Source of the DNA: an uncultured Clostridia bacterium
Lineage (GTDB): Bacteria; Bacillota; Clostridia; TANB77; CAG-508
Reading direction: 5' to 3'
Assembly: GCA_934120135.1 (NCBI GenBank)
Contig: CAKOTK010000004.1
Location: 124,001-188,000, forward strand
Length of the DNA: 64,000 bases
The notes beneath the pieces are model-generated. The model did no database searches, had not been told where the DNA came from, and worked only from the letters and a program-made list of their open reading frames with translations. Shown here in pieces: positions 1-7,826 of the stretch (its first letter is position 1; every line of letters starts with the position of its first letter). The position numbers were made by a program, and so were the translations under genes.

Positions 1-186
1 AATTTTTTCTATGTCATAGTTTTCTTTGATTTTTAATATGTTTTCTATAATATATGTAGACATTTCAATTTTGGCTTGTTCTCCCATAGTTTTTATATCT
101 TTTTCAAATTTTTCTATAATCTCTCCGTTTTCATTTACTACTCCTATAGCAACATGGCTTCCGCCCATATCAATTCCAATCTTCAT
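1..186 (-). CDS. ROK-family sugar kinase (glucokinase-like), 5' part only
   Basis: The gene runs off the left edge, so only the first 62 codons are visible. The N-terminus reads MKIGIDMGGSHVAIGVV, the ATP-binding phosphate-1 loop of the ROK (repressor, ORF, kinase) family, which phosphorylates sugars such as glucose or N-acetylmannosamine in the cytoplasm. The start is the ATG at 184-186, preceded by AGAGGAGA at the right distance. No DNA-binding domain precedes the kinase motif, so it is more likely a kinase than a ROK repressor. The substrate cannot be set because the ExGH and zinc motifs lie outside the window. It follows the pilus operon terminator at 206-238. Confidence 0.8.
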   Translation of the reverse strand, partial: MKIGIDMGGSHVAIGVVNENGEIIEKFEKDIKTMGEQAKIEMSTYIIENILKIKENYDIEKI

Positions 187-205
187 ATACTTCTCCTCTA
201 TAATG

Positions 206-238
206 CTAAAAAGCTCTGTAAAAAACAGAGCTTTTTAG
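206..238 (-). terminator. Rho-independent terminator after pilC
   Basis: A perfect 14-bp inverted repeat (arms 206-219 and 225-238, 5-nt loop) lies just after the pilC stop codon. The T-rich arm end serves as the U-tract on the minus strand. It separates the pilus operon from the ROK kinase gene. Confidence 0.85.
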
Positions 239-244
239 TTAAAC

Positions 245-1594
245 TTATATATCTAATCCTTCTAACATAAATCCACCCATATATAAGTTGATACATGGTA
301 CAAGTAATACTATAACAAGGAATATTATTAATGCACCAACAAATAAGTATGAAATTTCTGGAAGTACTTTCATAATTCTACTTAAACTATTTTGTATATC
401 CACATCCATATAGTCTAACAATTTTTCCATCATATCTGGAAGGTCAGTTTGCATACCTATTTTCAACATTTCTACTTCCATAGATGAACATAAACCAGAT
501 TTCTCAAAAGGTTCGATCCATGAAGCTCCTATCAAAATATTGTTTATAGAAGTTTCTACAATAGAAAGCAATACATAGTTTTTTACAACTGATTTACTAA
601 CTTCTAATGCTTCTTGAATTCTCATTCCATTTCTTAAGTTTAACAACATAGCTCTCATAAGTCTTGAAAAATCTATACCAAATATTAGTCTACCAAATAC
701 CGGTGCTCTATATTTAAAATAATGCCAATTATATTTTCCTTTTGGCGTATTTATATAACCTACAATAAGTAAAGCAACTATTGCTATAACTCCTGCAGGA
801 ATATACCAAATCTTGCCAAAATTATCTACCACATTCATAAACCATAATGTTGGTCCTGGTAAATCAGTTCCTTGTCCTACACTTTGAAATACTTTTTGAA
901 TTTCTGGTAATATAAATATAGTTCCACCAATTAATAATAGAAATATACCTATAAATTGTAATAAGTTAGGTATCAATATCTTCTTTATTTTTTTACTTCT
1001 GGTAGTTGTATCCTCTAGGTATTCAACTGCTTGTTGTAATGAGGTGGTAAGTGAACCAGAAAGTTCCCCTACTCTTATCATATTAATGTATACATATGGA
1101 AAAATATCAGAATAGTATTCCATAGTTGTATACATATACTCTCCACCTTCTACACCAGCTAAGATATCCTCTAATATCCCTTTAAAAGATAGATTTTCTG
1201 TACTATTTATTATGGTGCTTAAAGCATGTATATTGTTAAAATCTGCCTTTTTTAATAAATAAAAATTCTGAGTAAATATAATGACATCTTTTATTGTTAC
1301 TTTTTGTCCAGCTGCTAAAAGCAGACTTATTTTTTCTCTAACACTTGTGGTATGTCCTTCTCTTCCTTGAAGTATACTTGCTGAGTTAGCGGTTTTCATT
1401 ATATCATCAATATCAATGATATTCTTTTTTGGCACTTTACTCTTGTTACTTTTGTAACTGACTTGTATAACTTCTATTGGTAATAAATCATTCGATTTTA
1501 GCTTTTTTACTAGACTGTTTTTGTTAGTATCTTCAACTTTATTTCGCACGATTTGCCCTCTTTTAGTTACAGCTCTATATACATATTCAGGCAT
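245..1594 (-). CDS. pilC: Type IV pilus inner-membrane platform protein PilC
   Basis: PilC is the membrane platform on which the PilB and PilT ATPases act during pilin polymerisation and retraction. The 449 residues show the usual N-terminal segment (MPEYVYRAVTKRG, with a Gly-Val-type extension to about residue 50) and two GspF/T2SF domains (about 95-220 and 305-430). Each domain contains the GE(L)SG-like or IGMQTDLP turn and is followed by hydrophobic helices near 205-235, 265-290 and 420-445. Family length is about 400, so the protein is complete. The start has an AAGGAGGG site just upstream. It is the last gene of the pilus operon, 17 bp after pilT, and is followed by the terminator at 206-238. 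Confidence 0.93.
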   Translation of the reverse strand: MPEYVYRAVTKRGQIVRNKVEDTNKNSLVKKLKSNDLLPIEVIQVSYKSNKSKVPKKNIIDIDDIMKTANSASILQGREGHTTSVREKISLLLAAGQKVTIKDVIIFTQNFYLLKKADFNNIHALSTIINSTENLSFKGILEDILAGVEGGEYMYTTMEYYSDIFPYVYINMIRVGELSGSLTTSLQQAVEYLEDTTTRSKKIKKILIPNLLQFIGIFLLLIGGTIFILPEIQKVFQSVGQGTDLPGPTLWFMNVVDNFGKIWYIPAGVIAIVALLIVGYINTPKGKYNWHYFKYRAPVFGRLIFGIDFSRLMRAMLLNLRNGMRIQEALEVSKSVVKNYVLLSIVETSINNILIGASWIEPFEKSGLCSSMEVEMLKIGMQTDLPDMMEKLLDYMDVDIQNSLSRIMKVLPEISYLFVGALIIFLVIVLLVPCINLYMGGFMLEGLDI

Positions 1595-1611
1595 TACTTT
1601 CCCTCCTTTTT

Positions 1612-2739
1612 CTAGTCTTCCATATTAAGTCTTTTGTTTTCATTTTCCTTTTTTATTTTTAATTGCATAATTGTTCTATTTAGTACTTCAATGTTTTTCT
1701 CTTCTATTTGAGCTTTTGCTTGGTCTAATGATATTTTATCATCTACAAATAATTGTGCAAGAGAATTTATTAATCCTATACTTCCCTTATCTGATCCACT
1801 TTGTATAGCATCTTCAATTTCTGAAACTCCAAGCTTTTCTTTTCTTATTACACCTGCTATTGTGTTATCTACTACCATAACTTCTGGTACCAATACAAGT
1901 GAGTTGTCTCTTCCTTTTAGTAATCTTTGAGAAACAACTAGTTTTAACAAAGACGCTATTAAGTATTTTACAGTTTGTTGGTCTCTAATATCATAAAAGT
2001 TTATCATTCTGTCTATAGTTTCTGCACAAGATTTTGTATGTAATGTTCCTATTACTAGGTGTCCTGCTTCTGCTGTCTCAATTGCTGCATCCATTGTTTC
2101 TCTATCACGAATCTCACCAATTATTAGGATATCACAATCCTCTCTTAAACAGTTTTTTACTCCTGAACTATAGTCTGGACAATCTCTACCTACTCCTACT
2201 TCTTTTTGTACAATTATAGATTTTTTACATTTGTGTTTATATTCAACTGGGCTCTCAAGTGATAATATCTTTTTATTTTCTTTTTCATTTACTTCGTTTA
2301 TTAATGCATTTAAAGTTGTAGTTTTACCAGAGTTTGTTTTTCCTGTTACTAATATCAATCCTTGTGGTTGACTCATCATTCTTCTAACTATATTAGGTAC
2401 TCCTAAATCTTCATATCTAGGTAATGTACTTTTTATTAATCTTAATACCACTATAGGTAAATCATCTGACATTGAAATATTTACCCTTATTCTGGTTCCC
2501 TCAAATTCATAAGAAGAGTCTAATTTTTTTTCTTCTTTAAATACTTCATCTTTATCTATATTTCCTCTTACAAAATAGTCATATATTTCAAACATATCCT
2601 CTTCTGTTAATTCTTCAAACCCCTCTATATCAACTAGGTCTCTTCTTATTCTTAAATATGGTTTTATTCCTCCAATCAAGTGTACATCTGAAGCATCCTT
2701 TTCTATTGCGATTCTTAAAATCTTATCTATATCAACCAT
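1612..2739 (-). CDS. pilT: Type IV pilus retraction ATPase PilT
   Basis: This hexameric cytoplasmic ATPase is predicted to power pilus retraction. Visible motifs are the N-terminal ASDVHL signature (residues 15-20), a Walker A loop GKTNSGKTT (about 133-141, with Asn where Gly is usual), the Walker B stretch ILIIGEIRDRET (about 200) and the His box GTLHT after AEAGH. The 375-aa length suits PilT rather than PilB, and there is no tetracysteine zinc site. It lies between pilB and pilC with 17-20 bp gaps, so it is surely cotranscribed. The start follows TAGGAGGAAAATC. Finding both PilB and PilT implies a retractable pilus rather than only a secretion pseudopilus. Confidence 0.93.
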   Translation of the reverse strand: MVDIDKILRIAIEKDASDVHLIGGIKPYLRIRRDLVDIEGFEELTEEDMFEIYDYFVRGNIDKDEVFKEEKKLDSSYEFEGTRIRVNISMSDDLPIVVLRLIKSTLPRYEDLGVPNIVRRMMSQPQGLILVTGKTNSGKTTTLNALINEVNEKENKKILSLESPVEYKHKCKKSIIVQKEVGVGRDCPDYSSGVKNCLREDCDILIIGEIRDRETMDAAIETAEAGHLVIGTLHTKSCAETIDRMINFYDIRDQQTVKYLIASLLKLVVSQRLLKGRDNSLVLVPEVMVVDNTIAGVIRKEKLGVSEIEDAIQSGSDKGSIGLINSLAQLFVDDKISLDQAKAQIEEKNIEVLNRTIMQLKIKKENENKRLNMED

Positions 2740-2758
2740 GATTTTCCTCCTAAGTTTT

Positions 2759-4381
2759 TTAATAAATTATAAGTTTATTATTTATTTCATCTAATGTAGT
2801 AATTCCATCTACAACTTTTTTCATTCCATCTACTACAAGTGGTCTATATCCTAATTCCAAAGCCCTTTTTCTAATTTCTATACTAGATGCGTCTCTAGAA
2901 ATCAAATCCTTAATTTCATCATCTATAGTTAATACTTCAAATATACCTATTCTATCAAGGTATCCACTTTGATTACATTTTTTACATCCCACTATTTCAT
3001 AAGTTTTCTTATTTGTAAAATCAAAACTTACATTATATTTTTCCCCTATTTTGTTTATTATTTCTTTTTCCTCATCTGTGAAATCCCTTTGTTTAGCGCA
3101 ATGAGGGCAAGCCTTTCTTACTAGTCTTTGTGAAACTGATGTTGCTAAAATACTTGCAATATCATAATTTGACATTCCCATTTTTCTAAGTCTAGTAATA
3201 ACCTCTATACTATCAATTGTATGTATTGTTGACAATACGTAATGTCCTGTTTGTCCAGCTTGCATTGCTATTTCTGCTGTTTCTCTATCACGAATTTCTC
3301 CTACCAAAATAATATCAGGATCTTGTCTTAATACTGTTCTTAGCGAATCTGAAAAAGAAGTTTTTGAATCCATTTCTATTTGGTTTAATCCATCAATTCT
3401 TATTTCAACAGGGTCCTCAATTGTTGTGATATTTATTTGAGGTCTATTTAGGTAATCAATTATACTATATAATGTAGTAGTTTTACCTTCACCAGTTGGT
3501 GCCGCAACTATTGTAATACAATTCTTTTTATTAAAGCATTTTTTTACAAGTTGTTCATCATTTGGGAAGCCTAAGTCGAATATTTGACGAATATTTTCGT
3601 TTTTCTTTAATAATCTTAATACAAATTTTTCTCCATACACATTTTTTTGTGAAGAAACACGTATATTATAATCTGGATATGCTAATATTCTACCATCTTG
3701 AGACTCTTGTTTTTCTTGATGCATGTTAGATATTGCTTTTAATCTACCTATTATTTGAGTTTGTTTTTCCTTTTCAATCTCAACCGCAGTAAGAAGTTGT
3801 CCATCTATTCTATATCTAACTCTTAATATTTTTTCAAGAGGTTCTATATGTATATCACTTGCTCTCTTTTCCATGGCAGTTTTTATTATACTGTCTACTA
3901 AGCCTGATATATCAGAGTTTGTATTGATATTTTCAGAAGCTCCTCCTTCTAAAGATTCTATAATTTTCTCTATATTTGTCTCAAAAGTTATATATTTTTC
4001 CATTACTAATCCTTTGTTTAGTAATAAAAGCCTAATAACTTCTATAGATTTTTTATTAGAAGTATCTGCAAAACATACTTTTATTTTACCAGAAGCAATT
4101 TCAAATGGTATTGCCTTATTTTGTTTCATTATATCTAGTGACACATATTCTAAAGCATCTATTCTGATATCTTTTTCTAATAAATATATAGCTCTTTCAT
4201 CTAAAATTTCTCCCATAGCGCTAATTAAAACACCTGAATCGCATAATTGTAGTATGTCTAGTATATCACCTATTTTTTTATTAGGGTGTGTTTTTTGATA
4301 ATCTAAAGCCTTTTCTATATCTGATTCTTTTACAACACCTCTTTTTACTAATTCAATTCCTATTGGTTGCCTTTTTTCCAT
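2759..4381 (-). CDS. pilB: Type IV pilus extension ATPase PilB (GspE family)
   Basis: This ATPase drives pilin polymerisation. The order is an N-terminal GspE_N-like domain (about 1-140), RASDIHIEP (about 175-183), Walker A APTGEGKTTT (about 290), Walker B DIILVGEIRDRETAE (about 355), then a four-cysteine zinc module (CPHC near 420 and CKKC near 458). The zinc module marks PilB/GspE rather than PilT. A longer reading frame begins at a TTG at 4399, but the ATG at 4379-4381 has AAAGGAG seven bases upstream and is the better start, giving 540 aa. It is cotranscribed with the minor pilins upstream and pilT downstream. Confidence 0.93.
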   Translation of the reverse strand: MEKRQPIGIELVKRGVVKESDIEKALDYQKTHPNKKIGDILDILQLCDSGVLISAMGEILDERAIYLLEKDIRIDALEYVSLDIMKQNKAIPFEIASGKIKVCFADTSNKKSIEVIRLLLLNKGLVMEKYITFETNIEKIIESLEGGASENINTNSDISGLVDSIIKTAMEKRASDIHIEPLEKILRVRYRIDGQLLTAVEIEKEKQTQIIGRLKAISNMHQEKQESQDGRILAYPDYNIRVSSQKNVYGEKFVLRLLKKNENIRQIFDLGFPNDEQLVKKCFNKKNCITIVAAPTGEGKTTTLYSIIDYLNRPQINITTIEDPVEIRIDGLNQIEMDSKTSFSDSLRTVLRQDPDIILVGEIRDRETAEIAMQAGQTGHYVLSTIHTIDSIEVITRLRKMGMSNYDIASILATSVSQRLVRKACPHCAKQRDFTDEEKEIINKIGEKYNVSFDFTNKKTYEIVGCKKCNQSGYLDRIGIFEVLTIDDEIKDLISRDASSIEIRKRALELGYRPLVVDGMKKVVDGITTLDEINNKLIIY

Positions 4382-4471
4382 TCGTATTTCTCCTTTCAAC
4401 TTTTCATTAGTCTATATTTATTATACTATAAAGTTGATAAAATAAATATATTTTTTTGAATTTACAATAAT

Positions 4472-4906
4472 TTACCAATATTTTAAAACATATTCAATTT
4501 GTTTTACATATGATTTATCACCTTCACCAATATTTAAATTAACTACTATTATATTTTTAATTGTCAAGTCTGCTTCATAGGTTTCTTGTGAGAATTCAGC
4601 ACTTTTAATATTAGTTGCAATTTCTTTGTCATTACGATATATCTTTCCATCTCTATATTGATATTCGGTTCCATCTTCAAAGGTTATGCTATCTGTCGTA
4701 ACATTTGCAGTTTTGTTACTTTTTACATCTTGAACAAAAAACATATTAAATTTGTTGTATTCAACTACATAGCTACTATCATTTTTTATTAATTCCATAT
4801 TGTTATAAAAATACGAACTTAAAAGAGCCATGGCGCTTATAACTACTGTAGATACAGCAATGTATATAACCAATGCTGTTAAAGTAACACCTTTTTCTGA
4901 TTTCAT
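4472..4906 (-). CDS. Minor type IV pilin-like protein
   Basis: The 144-aa protein has a short basic leader ending KG (MKSEKG) and then a hydrophobic segment beginning VTLTALVIYIAV, the layout of a class III signal peptide cleaved by prepilin peptidase. The rest is a polar globular domain with no recognised motif. The residue at +5 of the mature protein is Ala, not the usual Glu. It sits 11 bp after another pilin-like gene and about 90 bp before pilB, in the place where minor pilins (PilV/PilX/PilW type) are usually found. Which minor pilin it matches cannot be told by eye. Confidence 0.8.
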   Translation of the reverse strand: MKSEKGVTLTALVIYIAVSTVVISAMALLSSYFYNNMELIKNDSSYVVEYNKFNMFFVQDVKSNKTANVTTDSITFEDGTEYQYRDGKIYRNDKEIATNIKSAEFSQETYEADLTIKNIIVVNLNIGEGDKSYVKQIEYVLKYW

Positions 4907-4917
4907 AATTAATCTCC

Positions 4918-5334
4918 TTACAATTCTTTTATTTTTAGTCTATGAATACGTATATTTCTCGAATCATTTGAAAAATTGTATTCTAAATTTATATCAACTT
5001 CTTTTACATAAGACGATGTCTCACCAGTAGGTTTATAATCTGATACATCTACAGTAACGGTGAAATTAGTTGGAACGTTAAATCTTTCTGCCAATTCATC
5101 TCCCATTCCACTTTTCACTTCATAAAAGCTAATTTTATCTATATATTCGGCTATTTGAATTGCATATAAAGTACCTACTTCATCAACTTGACTATCAGCT
5201 TGAACTCGAAATGTTGATACAATGGCTGTTCCTACTATACCAGCAAATAGTGCAAAAATCGCTATTGCAATTATCAAATCTTGCATTGTAAAGCCCTTAT
5301 TAGATTTTAGTTTTAAAAATAGTTGTTTTTTCAT
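4918..5334 (-). CDS. Minor type IV pilin-like protein
   Basis: This 138-aa protein has a long basic leader (MKKQLFLKLKSNKG) followed by FTMQDLIIAIAIFALFAGIVG, a standard prepilin cleavage site and N-terminal transmembrane alpha helix. The +5 position is Asp rather than Glu, a conservative change that keeps a negative charge. The C-terminal domain is polar and probably a small beta-rich pilin head. It lies between prepilin peptidase and the second minor pilin in the pilus operon. It is likely part of the minor-pilin tip complex, but its exact role is inferred from position only. Confidence 0.82.
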   Translation of the reverse strand: MKKQLFLKLKSNKGFTMQDLIIAIAIFALFAGIVGTAIVSTFRVQADSQVDEVGTLYAIQIAEYIDKISFYEVKSGMGDELAERFNVPTNFTVTVDVSDYKPTGETSSYVKEVDINLEYNFSNDSRNIRIHRLKIKEL

Positions 5335-5347
5335 ACATACCTCTAAA

Positions 5348-6148
5348 TTATAAAATAAAAAAGTTAGTTGTTATTAAACATACAATATTTGTTACACATA
5401 AATAGAATCCTATAGGTATTTTTGTTATTGTTTCATCTCTTCTTATATTTTTCTTTTTATTTACTTTATTTAGCAACATTTGAATTGCAATACAAAGTAA
5501 TGTAAAAATAATAGTCAATATTGTAATTGTTTCATATGTATATCCTATCATTAATACACAAAGTAATAAATTTTCTATAACATAACTATTTTTTATCTTT
5601 TTTCTTAAAATAAATATATCCACTAACATTAGTATACATATAATACTTAAATATATAACATATCTATATATATTAAAATCTTTTTCTACTATATATAGAT
5701 AAATTATATATATAGCTTGTACAACAAAACCAAATAAAAGTACCGATTTCTGAATATAATTTCTTTCTTTATCAATTCCTGCGATAATAAATAAACTCGC
5801 AAAATATAGTATTCCAAATATAAAATAAATCCATGTATTTATATTTGTATTTAATATGTCTAATTTTAAAGATACAGCAAATAAAACAAAAACTATTCCT
5901 GACATTATTTCTAATAAAAAATATCTTGGACGTATTTTTTGTTTACAATATCTGCATTTTGCTCCTAAGAACAAATAACTTAATATAGGAATTAAATCTA
6001 GAAATTCTAATCTATGATTGCAATTTGGACAGAATGATCTTTCATGCGTTATATCTTTTCCAAGTGGTATACGATAAACCGCTAATGTAAAAAAGCTTCC
6101 AAATACAGCTCCCATGCAAAAAATTAAAATGTATAATACTATATTCAT
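5348..6148 (-). CDS. pilD: Prepilin peptidase/N-methylase (PilD family), atypical active site
   Basis: This membrane aspartyl protease family cleaves pilin leaders after Gly and methylates the new N-terminus. The N-terminal domain is normal: GSFFTLAVYRIP, then two zinc cysteine pairs (CPNC and CRYC) around EFLDLIPILSYLFL. The A24 protease domain keeps the first aspartate (AGIDKER, about residue 135). The second catalytic motif GxGD is not found where it should be; the loop after ILRKK reads IKNSYVIENL. Protein length after restarting is 266 aa. The start is the ATG at 6146-6148 with CGGAGAA upstream; the longer frame to 6199 has no ribosome site. It sits between the major pilin and minor pilins. 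Confidence 0.85.
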   Translation of the reverse strand: MNIVLYILIFCMGAVFGSFFTLAVYRIPLGKDITHERSFCPNCNHRLEFLDLIPILSYLFLGAKCRYCKQKIRPRYFLLEIMSGIVFVLFAVSLKLDILNTNINTWIYFIFGILYFASLFIIAGIDKERNYIQKSVLLFGFVVQAIYIIYLYIVEKDFNIYRYVIYLSIICILMLVDIFILRKKIKNSYVIENLLLCVLMIGYTYETITILTIIFTLLCIAIQMLLNKVNKKKNIRRDETITKIPIGFYLCVTNIVCLITTNFFIL

Positions 6149-6184
6149 ATTTTCTCCGTTAATTTTAAGTGTTTTATATAAATC

Positions 6185-6213
6185 AAGGCATATACACATT
6201 ATGCATATGCCTT
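6185..6213 (-). promoter_or_regulatory. Stem-loop between major pilin and pilD
   Basis: Inverted arms AAGGCATAT (6185-6193) and ATATGCCTT (6205-6213) enclose an 11-nt loop in the gap between the pilin stop and pilD. There is no U-tract, so it is more likely a processing or attenuation hairpin than a full terminator. Such a hairpin after a major pilin could raise pilin mRNA over downstream transcripts; that is inference. Confidence 0.5.
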
Positions 6214-6232
6214 AATTATATTTCGGTTATTC

Positions 6233-6664
6233 TTATTTTGCTGTTACTGTTATTTTACCATCTTCAGCATAAACAATTTCAGCTGTTGTTTTATTTTCTG
6301 GATTGCTTGATTTTAGTTTTACTGTAACTTTTCCTACTAATGTTCCATTATTGTGTGTTACATCGCTTCCTACTGTTATATCAGATGCATTATAACCTGG
6401 GAAATTATTGGCAATTACAGTTTTTACACCGTCAGCAGCGTCTAAAGCAGCTTTATTTGAATAATAAGTTGTAGCTACATCTAGTTTAGCCATTCCAGCA
6501 TAATCTCTAATGTTTCCTAATTCAGAATTCAATTCAGCTTTTTGAGCATTTGTGAATAATCCGTTATTGCCTAATGCATAAGTAATTGTTACACCTGCTA
6601 AAATTAATAAAACAACAATTGTAACTACTAATGCGATTAGTGTAATACCTCTTTCGTTTCTCAT
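6233..6664 (-). CDS. Major type IV pilin-like protein
   Basis: The 143-aa protein begins MRNERG and then ITLIALVVTIVVLLILAGVTI, a prepilin leader with cleavage after Gly6 and a long hydrophobic assembly helix. The head domain (residues about 50-143) is rich in Ala, Asn, Thr and Lys and lacks cysteines, so no disulfide-bonded D-region is present. The +5 residue is Ala instead of Glu. This N-terminal consensus is common in uncultured Clostridia (family knowledge). Position ahead of the peptidase, with a stem-loop downstream and its own strong AAAGGAG site, suggests the main structural subunit, though that is inferred from place and length. Confidence 0.85.
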   Translation of the reverse strand: MRNERGITLIALVVTIVVLLILAGVTITYALGNNGLFTNAQKAELNSELGNIRDYAGMAKLDVATTYYSNKAALDAADGVKTVIANNFPGYNASDITVGSDVTHNNGTLVGKVTVKLKSSNPENKTTAEIVYAEDGKITVTAK

Positions 6665-6728
6665 TGTAAATTACTCCTTTCTCTTTAGATTTTTTGTATA
6701 TATTTATTTAAATAAATATAACCGATAA

Positions 6729-7124
6729 TTATTTTGTACCCGTATCATTGTAGAAAGTTCCTGTTGATTTTGGGTCCACATTCGTATTTGTATCAATAAC
6801 TTCATTGTTATCTGTATTTTGTTCATTTCCTACAGCAGTACTTGCCGCAAAAGGGTTTGCCTTACCTGTAGTATATGAATTGGTTTGTCTATATAATTTT
6901 AAGTCTGAGCCATCAATTTCATATGATATTTCTTGTTTTTCTTCTCCAGAAGTTTTTTGTTCTATTTCTGCTTTTACATTTTCTGGAGTAGTATATTCTG
7001 CTAGTTTATTAGGTACCGTTTTGTTAGTAGGAATATAGTTATAAAACATAACTCCTAAAATTAATACAATAGCTACACATAGCAGTAACATTATAAAAAT
7101 TTCTTTAAAAACTGATTTTAACAT
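6729..7124 (-). CDS. PilP-like single-pass pilus assembly protein
   Basis: This 131-aa protein has one N-terminal transmembrane helix (about residues 9-30) and a polar, Thr/Asn-rich extracytoplasmic tail with the short motif GKANPF near residue 88. PilP proteins carry a similar RDPF-like motif and also follow pilO in pilMNOP operons. Sequence similarity is too weak to be sure, so the name rests mainly on gene order (after pilO, before the pilin) and topology. The tail is probably disordered. It has its own AAAGGAGATAATA site and lies 21 bp after pilO. Confidence 0.6.
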   Translation of the reverse strand: MLKSVFKEIFIMLLLCVAIVLILGVMFYNYIPTNKTVPNKLAEYTTPENVKAEIEQKTSGEEKQEISYEIDGSDLKLYRQTNSYTTGKANPFAASTAVGNEQNTDNNEVIDTNTNVDPKSTGTFYNDTGTK

Positions 7125-7145
7125 TATTATCTCCTTTGTCTAATC

Positions 7146-7826
7146 TTATTGTGGTGTTGCCTCAGTTGTTGAATCCATCTCTTCTTTTACATCTGTACTT
7201 TGCGCATCTGTTTCTTGTGATTTTTCTGTACTTTCTGTGGTTGTATTGCTTTGTGTTCCATTGCTTACACCTTCTGTTTTTATGTTAATGTTTCTAGTTT
7301 CAAATGTAGCTTGCAAATTGTTGCCACCTGGTATCAATTTGAAATTTTCAATTCTAAATCCTAATTTACTATCATTTTCAATAGCTGAAATAAAGCTTAA
7401 AATTGGAACATAATCTCCTGAAACGGTAAATTTAATACTATTTTTTGTAGGTGTATAACTTAGATATACTCCCTCTGCTGTTGCATGTCTGCCTAACCTT
7501 GTCCACAAAAACTCTACTGTATAAGTTTCTACTGTAGTAGCTTTATTTATTTCTGATTTTGTACTAACATCTGCCAAGTCTTGATATTCTTCTTTAGCAG
7601 CAAGCAAACTAGAAACATTGGTATCTAACTCATCTAATTTTGTTGGATACTCACTTCTAATTAACTTTTCTGTTTGCGAAATTTCTTCTGTTAATTTATC
7701 ATTACCTTCAATGATTTGTTGTACACTTAAAATTTTGAAATTGCCAATTGTTAAACCTTTAGTAATTACTAAAACTGCCATGACAATTAACAATATTGTT
7801 AAAATACCTATTAGAATTCTTCTCAT
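7146..7826 (-). CDS. pilO: Type IV pilus alignment protein PilO
   Basis: This 226-aa membrane protein has one N-terminal helix (about 4-27), a coiled coil (about 40-95, with LTEEISQTEKLI and LAAKEEYQDL) and a ferredoxin-like domain (about 100-185). That is the PilO layout. It ends in a low-complexity Ser/Thr/Glu tail (about 190-226). PilO pairs with PilN to couple the cytoplasmic PilM ring to the pilin machinery. Its start codon overlaps the stop of the pilMN fusion by 4 bp (ATGA), so translation is probably coupled, which suits two proteins that form a heterodimer. Confidence 0.85.
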   Translation of the reverse strand: MRRILIGILTILLIVMAVLVITKGLTIGNFKILSVQQIIEGNDKLTEEISQTEKLIRSEYPTKLDELDTNVSSLLAAKEEYQDLADVSTKSEINKATTVETYTVEFLWTRLGRHATAEGVYLSYTPTKNSIKFTVSGDYVPILSFISAIENDSKLGFRIENFKLIPGGNNLQATFETRNINIKTEGVSNGTQSNTTTESTEKSQETDAQSTDVKEEMDSTTEATPQ

